Assembly (NCBI RefSeq): GCF_024679095.1
Contig: NC_066522.1
Span: 7,863,614-7,927,613, forward strand
From: Eriocheir sinensis
Lineage: Eukaryota > Arthropoda > Malacostraca > Decapoda > Varunidae
Length of the DNA stretch: 64,000 nucleotides
Direction: 5' to 3'
Both the position numbers and the translations under genes were made by a program. Shown here piece after piece: positions 22,815 to 36,126 of this stretch (the first letter of the stretch is position 1; each line of letters starts with the position of its first letter). The notes beneath the pieces were generated by a model. That model ran no database searches and was not told the DNA's origin. It saw only the letters and a program-made list of their open reading frames with translations.

Positions 22815-25800
22815 TTCCAGGGAGAGTGTGTGTGCCCGTGCGCGGGAGTCGAAGGAGTGTGTGTGCCCGTACGCGGGAGTCGGAAAAGTGTGTGTGCCCG
22901 TACGCAGGAGTCGGAAGAGTGTGTGTGCCCGTACGCGGGAGTCGGAAAAGTGTGTGTGCCCGTACGCAGGAGTCGGAAGAGTGTGTGTGCCCGTACGCGG
23001 GAGTCGGAAGAGTGTGTGTGCACGCACGCGGGAGAGTGTGTGTGCCCGTACACGGGAGAGTGTGTGTGCCCGCACTAGGGACTCGGAAGAGTGTGTGTGC
23101 CCGCACTCGGGAGAGTGTGTGTGCCCGCACTAGGGACTCGGAAGAGTGTGTGTGCCCGCACGCGGGAGAGTGTGTGTGCCCGTACGCGGGAGAGTGTGTG
23201 TGCCCGCACTAGGGACTCGGAAGAGTGTGTGTGCCCGTACGCGGGAGAGTGTGTGTGCCCGCACTAGGGACTCGGAAGAGTGTGTGTGCCCGTACGCGGG
23301 AGAGTGTGTGTGCCCGGACTAGGGACTCGGAATATTGTGTGTGGCGGCACTCGGGAGAGTGTGTGTGCCCGCACTAGGGACTCGGAAGAGTGTGTGTGCC
23401 CGCACGCGGGAGAGTGTGTGTGCCCGTACGCGGGAGAGTGTGTGTGCCCGCACTAGGGACTCGGAAGAGTGTGTGTGCCCGCACGCGGGAGAGTGTGTGT
23501 GCCCGTACGCGGGAGTCGGAAGAGTGTGTGTGCCCGTACGCGGGAGAGTGTGTGTGCCCGCACTAGGGACTCGGAAGTGTGTGTGCCCGCACGCGGGAGA
23601 GTGTGTGTGCCCGTATGCGGGAGTCGGAGGAGTGAGTGTGCCCGTACGCGGGAGTCAGAAGAGTGTGAGTGCCTGTACGCGGGAGAGTGCGTGTGCTCGC
23701 ACTCGGGAGAGTGTGTGTGCCCGCACGCAGGAGAGGGTGTGTGCCCGTACGCGGGAGTCGGAAGAGTGTGTGTCCCCGTACGCGTGAGTCGGAAGAGTGT
23801 GTGTGCCCGTACGCGGGAGTCAGAAGAGTGTGAGTGCCCATACGCGGGAGAGTGTGTGTGCTCGCACTCGGGAGAGTGTGTGTGCCCGCACGCGGGAGAG
23901 GGTGTGTGCCCGTACGCGGGAGTCGGAAGAGTGTGTGTCCCCGTACGCGTGAGTCGGAAGAGTGTGTGTGCCCGTACGCGGGAGTCAGAAGAGTGTGAGT
24001 GCCCATACGCGGGAGAGTGTGTGTGCTCGCACTCGGGAGAGTGTGTGTGCTCGCACTCGGGAGAGTGTGTGTGCCCGCACGCGGGAGAGTGTGTGTGCCC
24101 GCACGCGGGAGTCGGAAGAGTGTGTGTGCCCGTACGCGGGAGTCAGAAGAGTGTGAGTGCCCGTACGCGGGAGAGTGTGTGTGCTTACACACGGGAGAGT
24201 GTGTGTGCCCGTACACAGGAGAATGTGTGTGCCCGCACGCGGGAGTCGGAAGAGTGTGTGTGCCCGTACGCAGGAGAGTGTGTGTGCCCGCACGCGGGAG
24301 TCGGAAGAGTGTGTGTGCCCGTACGCGGTAGAGTGTGTGCGCCCGCACTCGGGAGTCGGAAGAGTGTGGGTGCCCGCACGCGGGAGTCGGAAGAGTGTGT
24401 GTGCCCGTACGCGGGAGAGTGTGTGTGCCCGCACGCGAGAGTCGGAAGAGTGTGTGTGCCCGTACGCGGGAGAGTGTGTGTGCCCGCACGCGGGAGTCGG
24501 AAGAGTGTGTGTGCCCGTACGCAGGAGAGTGTGTGTGCCCGCACGCGGGAGTCGGAAGAGTGTGTGTGCCCGTACGCAGGAGAGTGTGTGTGCCCGCACT
24601 CGGGAGTCGGAAAAGTGTGTGTGCCGGCACGCGGGCATCGGAAGAGTTTGTGTGCCCGTACGCAGGAGAGTGTGTGTGCCCGCACGCGGGAGTGTGTGTG
24701 TGCTCGCACTCGGGAGAGTGTGTGTGCCCGCACGCGGGACTCGGAAGAGTGTGTGTCCCCGTACGCAGGAGAGTGTGCGTGCCCGCACGCGGGAGAGGGT
24801 GTGTGCCCGCACTCGGGAGTCGGAAGAGTGTGTGTGCCCGTACGCAGGAGAGTGTGTGTGCCCGCACGCGGGAGTCGGAAGAGTGTGTGCCCGTACGCAG
24901 GAGAGTGTGTGTGCCCGCACGCGGGAGTCGGAAGAGTGTGTTTGCCCGTACGCAGGAGAGTGTGTATGCCCGCACGCGGGAGTCGGAGGAATGTGTGTGC
25001 CCGTACGCAGGAGAGTGTGTGTGCCCGCACGCGGGAGTCGGAAGAGTGTGTGTGCCCGTACGCAGGAGAGTGTGTGTGCCCGCACGCGGGAGTCGGAAGA
25101 GTGTGTGTGCCCGTACGCGGGAGAGTGTGTGTGCCCGCACTCGGGAGTCGGAAGAGTGTGTGTGCCCGCACGCGGGTATCGAAAGAGTGTGTGTGCCCGT
25201 AAGCAAGAGAGTGTGTGTGCCCGCACGCGAGAGTTGGAAGAGTGTGTGTGCCCGTACGCGGGAGAGTGTGTGTGCCCGCACTCGGGAGTCGGAAGAGTGT
25301 GTGTGCCCGTACGCGGGAGAGTGTGTGTGCCCGCACTCGGGAGTCGGAAGAGCGTGTGTCCCCGGACGCGGGAGAGTGTGCGTGCCCGCACTCGGGAGTC
25401 GGAAGAGTGTGTGTGCCCGTACGCCGGGGAGTGTGTGTGCCCGCACGCGGGAGTCGGAAAAGTGTGTGTGCCCGTACGCGGGAGAGTGTGTGTGACCGCA
25501 CTCGGGAGTCAGAAGAATGTGTGTGCTCGCACTCACGAGTCGGAAGAGTGTGTGTGCCCGTACGCGGGAGAGTGTGTGTGCTCGCACTCGGGAGTCGGAA
25601 GAGTGTGTGTGCCCGCACGCGGGTATCGGAAGAGTGTGTGTGCCCGTAAGCAAGAGAGTGTGTGTGCCCGCACGCGAAAGTCGGAAGAGCGTGTGTGCCC
25701 GTACGCCGGGGAGTGTGTGTGCCCGTACCCGGGAGAGTGTGTGTGACTGCACTCGGGAGTCAGAAGAATGTGTGTGCCCGCACTCACGAGTCGGAAGAGT

Positions 25801-27942
25801 GTGTGTGCCCGTACGCGGGAGTGTGTGTGCCAGCACTCGGGAGTCGGAAGAGTGTGTGTGCCCGTACGCGGGAGTGTGTGTGTGCCCGCACGCGGGAGTC
25901 GGAAGAGTGTGTGTGCCCGCACGCGGGAGTCGGAAGAGTGTGTGTGCCCGCACGCGGGAGTCGGAAGAGTGTGTGTGCTCGCACTCGGGAGAGTGTGTGT
26001 GCCCGCACTCGGGAGTCGGAAGAGTGTGTGTGCCCGCACGCGGGTATCGGAAGAGTGTGTGTGCCCGTACGCGGGAGAGTGTGTGTGCCCGCACGCGGGA
26101 GTCGGAAAAGTGTGTGTGCCCGTACGCGGGAGAGTGTGTGTGCCCGCACTCGGGAGTCGGAAGAGTGTGTGTGCCCGTACGCAGGAGAGTGTGTGTGCCC
26201 GCATGCGGGAGATTGTGTGTGCCCGTACGGAGGAGTCGGAAGAGTGTGTGTGCCCGTACGCGGGAGTCGGAAGAGTGTGTTTGCCCGCACGCGGGAGAGT
26301 GTGTGTGCCCGTACGCGGGAGAGTGTGTGTGCCCGCACTCGGGAGTCGGAAGAGTGTGTTTGCCCGTACGCGGGAGAGTGTGTGTGCCCGTACGCGGGAG
26401 CCGGAAGAGGGTGTGTGCCCGTACGCGTTAGTCTGTGTGCCCGCACTCGGGAGAGTGTGTGTGCTTGCACGCGGGAGTCGGAAGAGTGTGTGTGCCCGTA
26501 CGCGGGAGAGTGTGTGTGCCCGAAGTCGGGAGTCCGAAGAGTGTGTGTGCCCGTACGCGGGAGAATGTGTGTGCCCTCACTCGGAAGTCGGAAGAGTGTG
26601 TGCCTGTACGCGGGAGAGTGTGTTTGTGCCTCCACGCGGGAGTCGGAAGAGTGTGTGTGCCCGTGCGCGGGAGAGTGTGTGTGTCCGCACTCGGGAGAAT
26701 GTGTGTGCCCGTACGCGGGAGAATGTGTGTGCCCGCACGCGGGAGTGTGTGTGTGTGCCCGCACGCGGGGGAGTGTGTGTGCCCGCACGCGGAGGTGTGT
26801 GTTCCCGCACGCGGGAGAGTGTGTGTGCCCTCACGCGGGATAGTGTGTGTGCCCGCACTCGGGAGAGTGTGTGTGCCCGCACGCGGGAGAGTTTGTGTGC
26901 CGGGACGCGGGAGAGTGTGTGCCCGCACGCGGGAGAGTGTGTGTGCCCGCACGCGGAAGTGTGTGTGTGCCCGCACGCGGTAGATTGTGTGTGCTCGCAC
27001 GCGGAGTGTATGTGTGCCCACACGCCGGAGAGTGTGTGTGCCCGCACGCGGGAGAGTGCACGTGTGTGCCCGCACGCGGGAGAGTGTGTGTGCCCGCATG
27101 TTGGCGAGTGTGTGTGCCCGCACGCAGGAGAGTGTATGTGCCAGCACGCAGTAAAGTGTGTGTGCCCACATGTGGACGAGTGTGTGTGCCACCACGCGGG
27201 CGCGAGTGTGTTTCCGCATGCAGGAGTCTGTGTGTGCTACACGATGGAGAATGAGTGTGTCTGCACGCGGGTGATTGTGTGTGCCCGCATAAGTGCGAAT
27301 GTGTGTGCCCGCATGCGGCCGAGTGTGTTTGCCCGCACGCGGGTGAGTGTGTGCCTGCTTCCGGGAGAGCGTGCGTCCGCACTCGGGAGAGTGTATGTGC
27401 CCGCACCCGGGAGTGTATGTGTTCCCGCATGCTGGCGAGTGTGTGTCTGCTCGCACGCGGACGCGTGTGTGCCCGCATTCAGGAGAGTGTGTATGTCGGC
27501 ATGCAGAAGAGTATGTGTGCCAGGACGCGGGAAAACGTGTGTGCCCGCATGTGGACGAGTGTGTTTGCCCGCACGTGGGCGACTGTGTCTGGCCGCATTC
27601 ACGAGAGTGTGCGTGCCCACACGCGGGAGAGTGTGTGTTCTAACACGATGGAGAGTGTGTGTGCTCGTATGCTGGCGAATGTGTGCCCGCACTCAGGGGA
27701 GTGTGTGTGCCCGTACGCTGGAGAGTGTGTGTGCCCGCACGCGGGAGAGTCTGCGTCCCCGCACGTGGGAGTGTGTGTGCCCGTTCGCGGGTGAACGTGG
27801 AAGAGTACACACATTCGCCCGCATGCCGGCGAATGTGTGTGCCAGCACGCGGGAGACTGTGTGTGTCCGCATGCGGGCGAGTGTGTGCCCGCAAGCGGTA
27901 CAGTGTAAGTTCCCGCACGCGGAAGAGTGTGTTTGCCTGCTG

Positions 27943-28014
<72 letters not shown>

Positions 28015-28401
28015 TCAGTCGGGCGAGTGTTTGTACCCTCACGCGGGCGAGTATGTGTGCAGGCATGCAGGCTAGTATGTGTGCCCTCCCGCGGGCGAGT
28101 GTGTGCCCGCACGCGAGAGAGTGTGTGTGCCCGCCAGTGAGTAAGTGTGCCCTCTTGTGGGAGCGTGTGTGTGACCGCACGCGAGGGAGTGTGTGTGCCC
28201 GCCGGCGGGCGAGTGTGTGTGCTTTCCGGCATCCGAGTGTGCATACCCGCACGCGGTAGAGTGTGGGCGCTCGCACGCTTGTGAGTTTGGGTGCCACTGC
28301 ACAGGGAAGTGTGTATGCCCGCGTGAGGGAAAGGTGTATGCCCCCGTGTCGGCAGTTGTGAGTGCTCTCGCATGGGTGAGTGTGTGTGCCAGCGCACGGG
28401 C

Positions 28402-28405
<4 letters not shown>
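22815..28405. repeat. Large CpG-rich 24+31-bp minisatellite (~5.6 kb)
   Basis: Two unit types, gagagtgtgtgtgcccgcac-gcgg (24 bp) and gagtcggaagagtgtgtgtg-cccgtacgcgg (31 bp), alternate in many places as a 55-bp higher-order unit. They are regular to about 26700 and increasingly diverged to 28405. It abuts the previous array at about 22810. Open frames of up to 843 codons exist on both strands (CVCPHAGECVC or AHTLSRVRAHTL types) because the units rarely make stops. A (GT)n array lies inside at 27944-28012. Confidence 0.95.
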
Positions 28406-28478
<73 letters not shown>

Positions 28479-28612
28479 GAAGGAGAGGCGACGGTTACAG
28501 GGACGAGGTGATGGTGGTGGTGGTGGCAGTGATGATGGTGGTGGTAATGGCGGTGGTAATGCTGGTTGTAGTAATGATGATGGTGATGGTGGTGGTGGTG
28601 GTGGAGGCTTCA
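28406..28612. repeat. (GT)n and (GGT/GAT)n tracts
   Basis: About 35 GT units to 28477, then a short unique link and a ggt/gat trinucleotide stretch. A second ggt tract lies at 29042-29118. Confidence 0.9.
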
Positions 28613-28619
28613 GAAGTTA

Positions 28620-29400
28620 CCTATTGAAATGTTAATGCGTACGTTATGAATTTCTTTTATATTTTGTCCCTGAATGCAGTGGAGCAACGAATGACTTCCG
28701 TGAACGTGAACGAAATAGAAAGAGGGTTGAGGTGGGCGTCCCCCCCCCCCCCGTTAGGTAGGTTATGTCAGTTTAAATTTATCAGGCATGCAGTGTGGGC
28801 CGGCGGAAATATGCAACGTAGGACTGGGAGGGGCGACGGGGGGACGGGGGGGGTCCACTACGCTGGCCGATGATAAAGGGTGGGAGCGGGGCGGCGGCTG
28901 GTGCACCTCAGGTATTGACGTCAATCATTTGGTGATTTGCGGAAAATAAAAAATATCTCCACCATAAAGAGCATCTTAGTTTGCCCAGAAAAGAACAGTC
29001 AATCTCTCGAAATTAGTAGGCTACCCTTTCCTTAACAATGCCCGTGGTGGTGGTGGTGATGGTGGTGGTGAAGCTGGGAATGGTGGTGGTGGTGGTGGTG
29101 ATGGTTGTCGTGGTGATGTTTGTCTTATTCTTTCATTTTTGTATATACATCTTTGTCTTACTTTCATTCTTCTCTTTTATTCCGTCTCATTCATTCTTCC
29201 ACTTATTCTTCCTTTTCCATCTTTAACACACTATCCTTTTCTTCTTACTATTAATAACTGTCTCCTATTTATTTTCTTCTAATACTCGCTCTTAAATTCT
29301 TTCTTTTTTTATTTATTTCTTTTCGTTTATTTTCCTTCCTCTTTATCCATCAATATATTTCCTTCGTCCCTCCGTTATCCGTTTATATATTCCCTTCCCC
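28620..29400. other. Cadherin intron, no gene seen
   Basis: Unique sequence with a C12 run at 28741 and G runs near 28840-28850. A short plus frame (28646-28873) has no recognisable domain. 29130-29400 is pyrimidine-rich. Confidence 0.5.
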
Positions 29401-29412
29401 TCAATTTTTCTG

Positions 29413-29621
<209 letters not shown>

Positions 29622-29685
29622 CATAGTAAGACAGGCCACATTCTCCCTCACATGCTCACTCTTCAGCACTCATACATCAGGTCAC

Positions 29686-29893
29686 ATCCCCTGCAGACGG
29701 TACTCGGGCGTTTCTTCCCTGTCCAGGCAGCAGCGCGTCGTCGTGATGAGGCCGGTGTGAGGCTCCACGCTAAAGAGGGCGGCGCCGGAAGCCTCGACCA
29801 CCACGTTCTTCTCGATGTCGTAGATGAGCCGCGCGTTGCTCCCGTCCTCTGCGTCATCTGCGTCCCTCGCCGTCACCATCACCACCGGCGTCC
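29686..29893 (-). CDS. Cadherin exon 5: most of an EC repeat, 3' end uncertain
   Basis: Acceptor CGCTGCAG, entering in phase 1, matching exon 4. It encodes TPVVMVTARDADD, LIYDIEKN, FSVEPHTGLITT and CLDREETPEYRLQ, that is strands B to early F with DADD and LDRE calcium ligands. The donor is not clear. GAT|GTGACC (used here, phase 2) and TAC C|GTCTGC (phase 1, exon end 29699) are both weak. The phase 1 choice joins exon 6 in frame but leaves the repeat about 15 residues short, so a small exon is probably missing from the model. A (CT)n tract starts about 70 bp downstream in the intron. Confidence 0.75.
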
Positions 29894-29944
29894 CTGCAGC
29901 GGGGGTGTTAGGGTGCAGGTTAGGGAGACGTTCAAGGTGGTATT

Positions 29945-30150
29945 CTGAGACGCTTCCGCCTATCACATTAACTATATTTCCAAAGGCCAAAAAGGAGGTT
30001 CATCGGGTTCCCATGAGTGTTTTTCGCGTTCATGGAAAAGAAATATTGTCAGACTACCACCATGGAAAGGCAAACAGTTCTCACGAAAGCCATGTCAAAT
30101 GCGTGTGCTTGGGAGCCAAAATGTTAAATGATAAAAATTATGGTCCTAAA
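29945..30150 (+). mobile_element. Dispersed ~190-bp repeat, family D, copy 2
   Basis: Blocks in order: actatatttccaaaggccaa, aaaggaggttcatcgggttc, atgagtgtttttcgcgttcatgg, actaccaccatggaaaggca, tctcacgaaagccatgtcaaa, tgtgcttgggagccaaaatgt, aattatggtcc. The same blocks appear in reverse complement at 52590-52915. Confidence 0.75.
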
Positions 30151-30384
30151 TGCTGCCTCTGATGGGACACGAGTAAAGATGAGGTAACACCACTCTATTG
30201 ATCTATCTGTCTATCTATCTATCTCTCGCGCACACACACACCTCAGGCGAAAATAGTTTAGGTCCTTTAGGAGGTCCTCAGGTTGTATGAATCTCGTTTA
30301 CATTAAGAGATAATTAATGTGAGAATGTTCGTTAGGAGAGGTCTTCAAATGATTTCGCCTTCCATTCTGTCTTATGTCAACATG

Positions 30385-30506
<122 letters not shown>

Positions 30507-30675
30507 GGTTAATTTGGAACAAGCTAATTACACAACAATATACAAGGAGATGACAAGAGGCCAGTCGGCTACATGTGGGAGCTTCAAAGAACTCCTAAGA
30601 ACTTCCCTCTCTGCTGTTCTCATCCATGAACCTCTCTAATCCACGCACAGATCTTTATCAAGTCGTTGTACTCAC

Positions 30676-32029
30676 CCGCGGCGGCATTCTCCGGTACGCT
30701 CCCGACCACGGTGTCGTTGAGGAAGACAGGCGCGTTGTCGTTGATGTCCTTCACCACCACCGTCACCACTGTCCCCACGACGTGCACCCTCCCGCCACCA
30801 CCACTAGCACAATAGGTCACCCCTGCGTCACACTCGCCGTCCTCTGCTGCTTGTGTGTCCGTTGAGTACCTTGAGACGTCTCGATGGACTCTATCAACAT
30901 ACACGTATGGAGAGGAGCGTCCGACGAAGGAGTGCTTGATACTTTGACTTGCTCTTGTTTGACTTTTTGAGATGTCCCCTTGTTGGCCGTAACCCATTTC
31001 TGCAGTGAGGGGCGGCGTGGCAGGCGTTAATCCGTCCTTACTCGTGGTGGTCTGGCTGGTGGCGGCGTAATCATGTGCACGAGGCGACGGCAGCGCGGCA
31101 AGTTGTCTTTCTCCTTCTTGTGGTCTTAGGTTTCTCCCTTTTACTTTCTCTATAAATGGCCATCCCCGACGCGTCCTCTGCCCCGTAACCTCGTGGGCAT
31201 CGTCGACAACAGGCATCAGGAGGGTTTGCAACTCTCTGACGCCACTCGTCGTGTGTGCCTCTTCAGTGACGGGGGTAAGGTGCCCTCCATCTCCATCTTT
31301 GAGCCGCTCTTCCCACTGTCTCGTCTGCACCCCGTCAGTCATCCTTCCAGGATTGCAGGGAACCTCTGCATGGCGTGCTCCAAGGCTGCTTTCACTGGCA
31401 TGCCCCGATGAAAAGATGTGAATCTGGTTGTTGATGGTATAAGCAACATCTTCACTACATCCTGACAACCCTTTTCCGCCATGGGCTTTTTCTCCCATCG
31501 TGACTGGCTTCTGGAGTTTGTGTTGCTTTGGAAATCCAGTGCCGGGTCGCTTCCCATCACTGATACTTTTCAAGCGTTCCCAGGCATATCCCTTCATCTT
31601 ACCCTTTTGTTCCGTGTTTTTTCTTTGTACTATTGTTTCCCTCGAGCCTTGAGTCTCGGCATCTGATAACAAAACACTGCCATTCATGGGATGCGACACA
31701 CCACGCTTCCTTCTGCCGTGACAGCCTTGCCCCGAGTCCCGCCCCGTTCCTTTAGGCTCAGCAGGTGAAGGGTCTGGGCCAGGGTCACGCTTTCTCCTGC
31801 CGTGATGGCCGCGCCCGATTCCTTTGGTCTCCTCTGTGGGTGACGGGTCTGGGCCAGGTTCCCGGTGGCCCCAGGACGCCTGCAGGTGCGGGTGACTGCG
31901 GGAGTAGTGGTAGGGGATGGCAGTGGCGGCGTCGTCACCCCCGCCACCCCCGTCAGCCCACTGGCCGTCATGCACCTCCACCCGCAGCCTCCACACGCCC
32001 CTCCCCTGTGGCGGGTCCCTGTCCAGCGC
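30676..32029 (-). CDS. Cadherin exon 4: EC repeat split by a ~385-residue insertion, with RRKR motifs
   Basis: 1,354 bp, acceptor CTGGGTGCAG, donor GCGG|GTGAGT, phase 0 in and phase 1 out. About 28 residues at the start (ALDRDPP to VHDGQWAD) give strands E and F. About 37 residues at the end (VVTVVVKDINDNAPVF to VPENAAAG) give strand G, the linker and the next first strand. Between them lie about 385 codons with no stop, rich in Gly, Ser, Thr, Lys, Arg and Glu. This insertion has two copies of a GPDPSP...HGRRKR module and several cysteines. EC repeats normally need about 10 residues here. An intron of this length without a stop would be unlikely, so I read it as coding; a retained stop-free intron is the alternative. 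Confidence 0.82.
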
Positions 32030-32343
32030 CTGCACCCAGCGTGGGGAAGAAGGCGATGGAAGGTTAGGTGCGTGGCTGTGTGCAGGGTTACGTGGCGTTT
32101 CGCGAAGTAACCGAACAAGTTTCTTTGTAAAACCGTATTAAAGTTAAGTTTGTGGTGGTGCTTCATGTTATATTTAAATTCATAAGGAAATGTTATCGCT
32201 GAGGTGTGCATAATATAAATATATATCAGATGAACAAAGAAACAGACAAACAAAGACAGATTAAACTGAGCCAGAATCGGAGGCAGCCAGGTCCATAGAC
32301 AGAGAGCCAGAGTCAGGTTCAAAGCAGGAGAGAGCCACCCCAC

Positions 32344-32484
32344 CTTCAGCTGTATGAGGTCCCCCGTGCGGGCGTTGATGGTGAAGAAGGCGCCCTCCCC
32401 ATCGCTCGGCTGCCCCGCCCCGTCACCGCCGACACGGTACACCAGCCGACCGGCGTCACACTCGTCCGCGTCCACCGCCTCCAC
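32344..32484 (-). CDS. Cadherin exon 3: central part of the insertion-bearing EC repeat
   Basis: 141 bp, acceptor TGTGTGTCAG, donor AAG|GTGGGG, phase 0 on both sides, 47 residues. It contains the DADE calcium-binding motif, the LVYRVGG strand, a short glycine/serine-rich loop, and FTINARTGDLIQLK, the usual strand before the LDRE-type motif. That motif (ALDRDPP) opens exon 4. The donor GTGGGG is weaker than its neighbours. One cysteine (DECDAG) follows the calcium motif and is echoed by an ECDAG stretch in the exon 4 insertion. Confidence 0.88.
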
Positions 32485-32722
32485 CTGACACACAGACACA
32501 CACTTATCAGTTACCTCCGCTAACAGTAACGAGGTTATGTTTTCGGTGCCGTTTGCTCGTTCACGATTGTCTGTAAGCAAGATTACGCAAAAAAAACTGT
32601 CCATTACTCAGTCTTGGTGCAGTATAGCATCGAACAATGAAATACTCATTAAATCTTAGGAAAAGTCCCATAATAATTCACTACATGATGGCGAATGATT
32701 GATAAAAACTGAATGAATCAAT

Positions 32723-32726
<4 letters not shown>

Positions 32727-32795
<69 letters not shown>
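32727..32795. repeat. (CT)n-(CA)n compound
   Basis: About 24 CT units then about 11 CA units. Confidence 0.95.
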
Positions 32796-32796
<1 letters not shown>

Positions 32797-32962
32797 GGAG
32801 GAGGCGGGACACAACCCCCGAATGACACCCGGTACCATAACACTGCTGGGTGGACAAGGGCACGGATGAATGTAGACTGACCATCCGTCTACACTACTCC
32901 CAGGAATCGAACCCACGACCTCTTGGGAGTGGGGCGAGATTGCAAACCACTTCACTACGGAC

Positions 32963-32964
<2 letters not shown>
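32796..32964 (-). mobile_element. tRNA-derived SINE, family A, truncated copy
   Basis: On the minus strand: AGGTCCGTAGTGAAGTGGTT head, B box GTGGGTTCGATTCCTGGG, and the family core TTGTCCACCCAGCAGTGTTAT. It is flanked by CA and GT microsatellites on the two sides. Confidence 0.75.
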
Positions 32965-34520
<1,556 letters not shown>

Positions 34521-34527
34521 TCCTCAC

Positions 34528-34692
34528 CCTGGCAATCGTGGCGGGCAGGTCCCTGTCGTCCTCCTCCACCAGCAAGACGCGCGGCTCGGGCTGTAGGAAC
34601 GTCGGCGGGTTGTCGTTCACGTCAACAACCTTCACCAACACCACAGAGACCGCCGCCTCAGACCCACTCTCGGCTGTCACCTCCAACTCGTG
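34528..34692 (-). CDS. Cadherin exon 2: end of one EC repeat and start of the next
   Basis: 165 bp, acceptor CTACCGCAG, donor AGG|GTGAGG, phase 0 on both sides, 55 residues. It holds the last strands of the repeat begun in exon 1 (HELEVTAES, then VVLVKV), the canonical linker VDVNDNPPTF, and the first strand of the next repeat with its VEEDDRDL acidic ligand region. It continues in frame into exon 3 (ATIAR then VEAVDADE). The intron towards exon 1 is about 4.2 kb and contains the orphan P450-like exon. Confidence 0.9.
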
Positions 34693-34739
34693 CTGCGGTA
34701 GTGGAGAGTGTGGCTTCAAAGTGTGTGTGTGGGGGATAT

Positions 34740-35165
34740 GAGGGAGGTAGAAAAGAGGAAGAGGAGGAAGAATTTGATGTAGAAGATGAAGATGTAGAAG
34801 CAAATGAAGATGAAGATGACAGATTTTAACTAATACGAGGACGAAGAAGAGAAAATAGAAGATGGAGGAAGATGAAGTGGAAGATGAGGACAAAGACGAA
34901 GACGGAAGTTGAAGACGATGAGGAAGACGAAGAGGAAGAGGAAAAGGAAGAAAAAGAAGAGGAATACGTGGACGAATAAAAATAAAAAGAAAAAGAAAAA
35001 GAAAAAGAAAAAAGAAAAAGAAGAAATAAAGGAGAAAGAAGAAAGAAGAAATAAAGAAGAAAGAAGAAAGAAAGAAAGAAAGAAGAAAGAAGAAAGGAGA
35101 AAGAAGAAGACGACAGCGAATGATAATAACAATAACAGGAACATGATGAAGAAGATGTAGAAGAA
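34740..35165. repeat. Homopurine tract (GAA/GAAGA-rich)
   Basis: About 420 bp almost entirely A and G on the plus strand, giving Lys/Glu-rich frames. Not coding. Confidence 0.85.
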
Positions 35166-35169
35166 ACCC

Positions 35170-36120
35170 ATTGATTGAGAAATGATTTATAGCAAGACGA
35201 TTAAAAATTCATAAATATGTCAACCCAGCAGTCTACTTGAGACTCATAAACGCAACATTGAGCGAAAGAATGTGATGTATAGAAGGAAAAAAAAAGATTG
35301 ATAACCGGAGCACGGATCGACCAAGTTATATATTACTGTTTAGTTTGTAAATATCAACAGTTTAAGAGAGAAGTAAATATGAAGCATGAATGAGGTAAAT
35401 TTGAACGAGAGGTTTCTTATGAGGGATGAAGGATATGTAACACGAGAGGACGGAGCAACCACACGATATACATTTTTAGTACGTTAATAAAGAATCGTAG
35501 GAGTGTAGTAAATATCAACAGCAAACAAACATGAATTTAAGCCTTTCTTTAGCCTTGAACGCGTCCATCCAGTGGTCGCTTCAGTCCCAGTCCCCTTCTG
35601 TTCCTCCCCAACCACTGCCTCGCGTCCTTCCTGCCCCCATCAATACTATGAATACCTCTACCATTACACCACTACAAATACGAAATCAATATTCAAATAG
35701 GAGTTAATTCATTCCTACCTCTAAAACATAAGATATCATAGTAAAGTAAGGATTGTACCTGCCTCTCCTCTACCTTGCCACTTCACCAGGCAAAAACAAA
35801 CAACACAACAGCTTCTTTTCTTCATCTTTTCCTTTTCCTCTTTCTTTTTCCCTTTCCGTTTCCATTTCCCTTTTCTTTTTCTCCATTTTCTTCATCTGTT
35901 TCTTTTCCTTTTGCTTCTTTTTCTTCTGTTTCTTTTTCTTTTCTTTCTTTCTTCTTCATTATATTATCTTTCCCTTTTCAAATACGAGTTCATTTAGTCA
36001 TACCTCTGAAACCGAAGAAATACTAGTAACGCAAGGATTATAACCACACCTAAGACGAAGAAGTCATTGTATCATAAAAACTGTGACGGCCTAAAACGGG
36101 TGACGGCTGGCTGGGTCGGT
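35170..36120. other. Intron, no gene seen
   Basis: AT-rich unique sequence, then a TTC-rich tract at about 35810-35965. No exon signals for a continuation of the orphan exon were recognised. Confidence 0.5.
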
Positions 36121-36126
36121 CCTCCT

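Noticed and set aside
22797..28140. Cys-rich (CVCPHAGECVC) and His/Thr-rich (RAHTLSRVRAHTL) frames up to 843 codons on both strands, resembling metallothionein or keratin-associated proteins
   Set aside because: They overlap on both strands and in several frames of a tandem array. The Cys pattern is only translated gtgtgtgtgcccg.
22800..28400. CRISPR-like array
   Set aside because: Units are contiguous minisatellite repeats with no unique spacers, in eukaryotic intron context.
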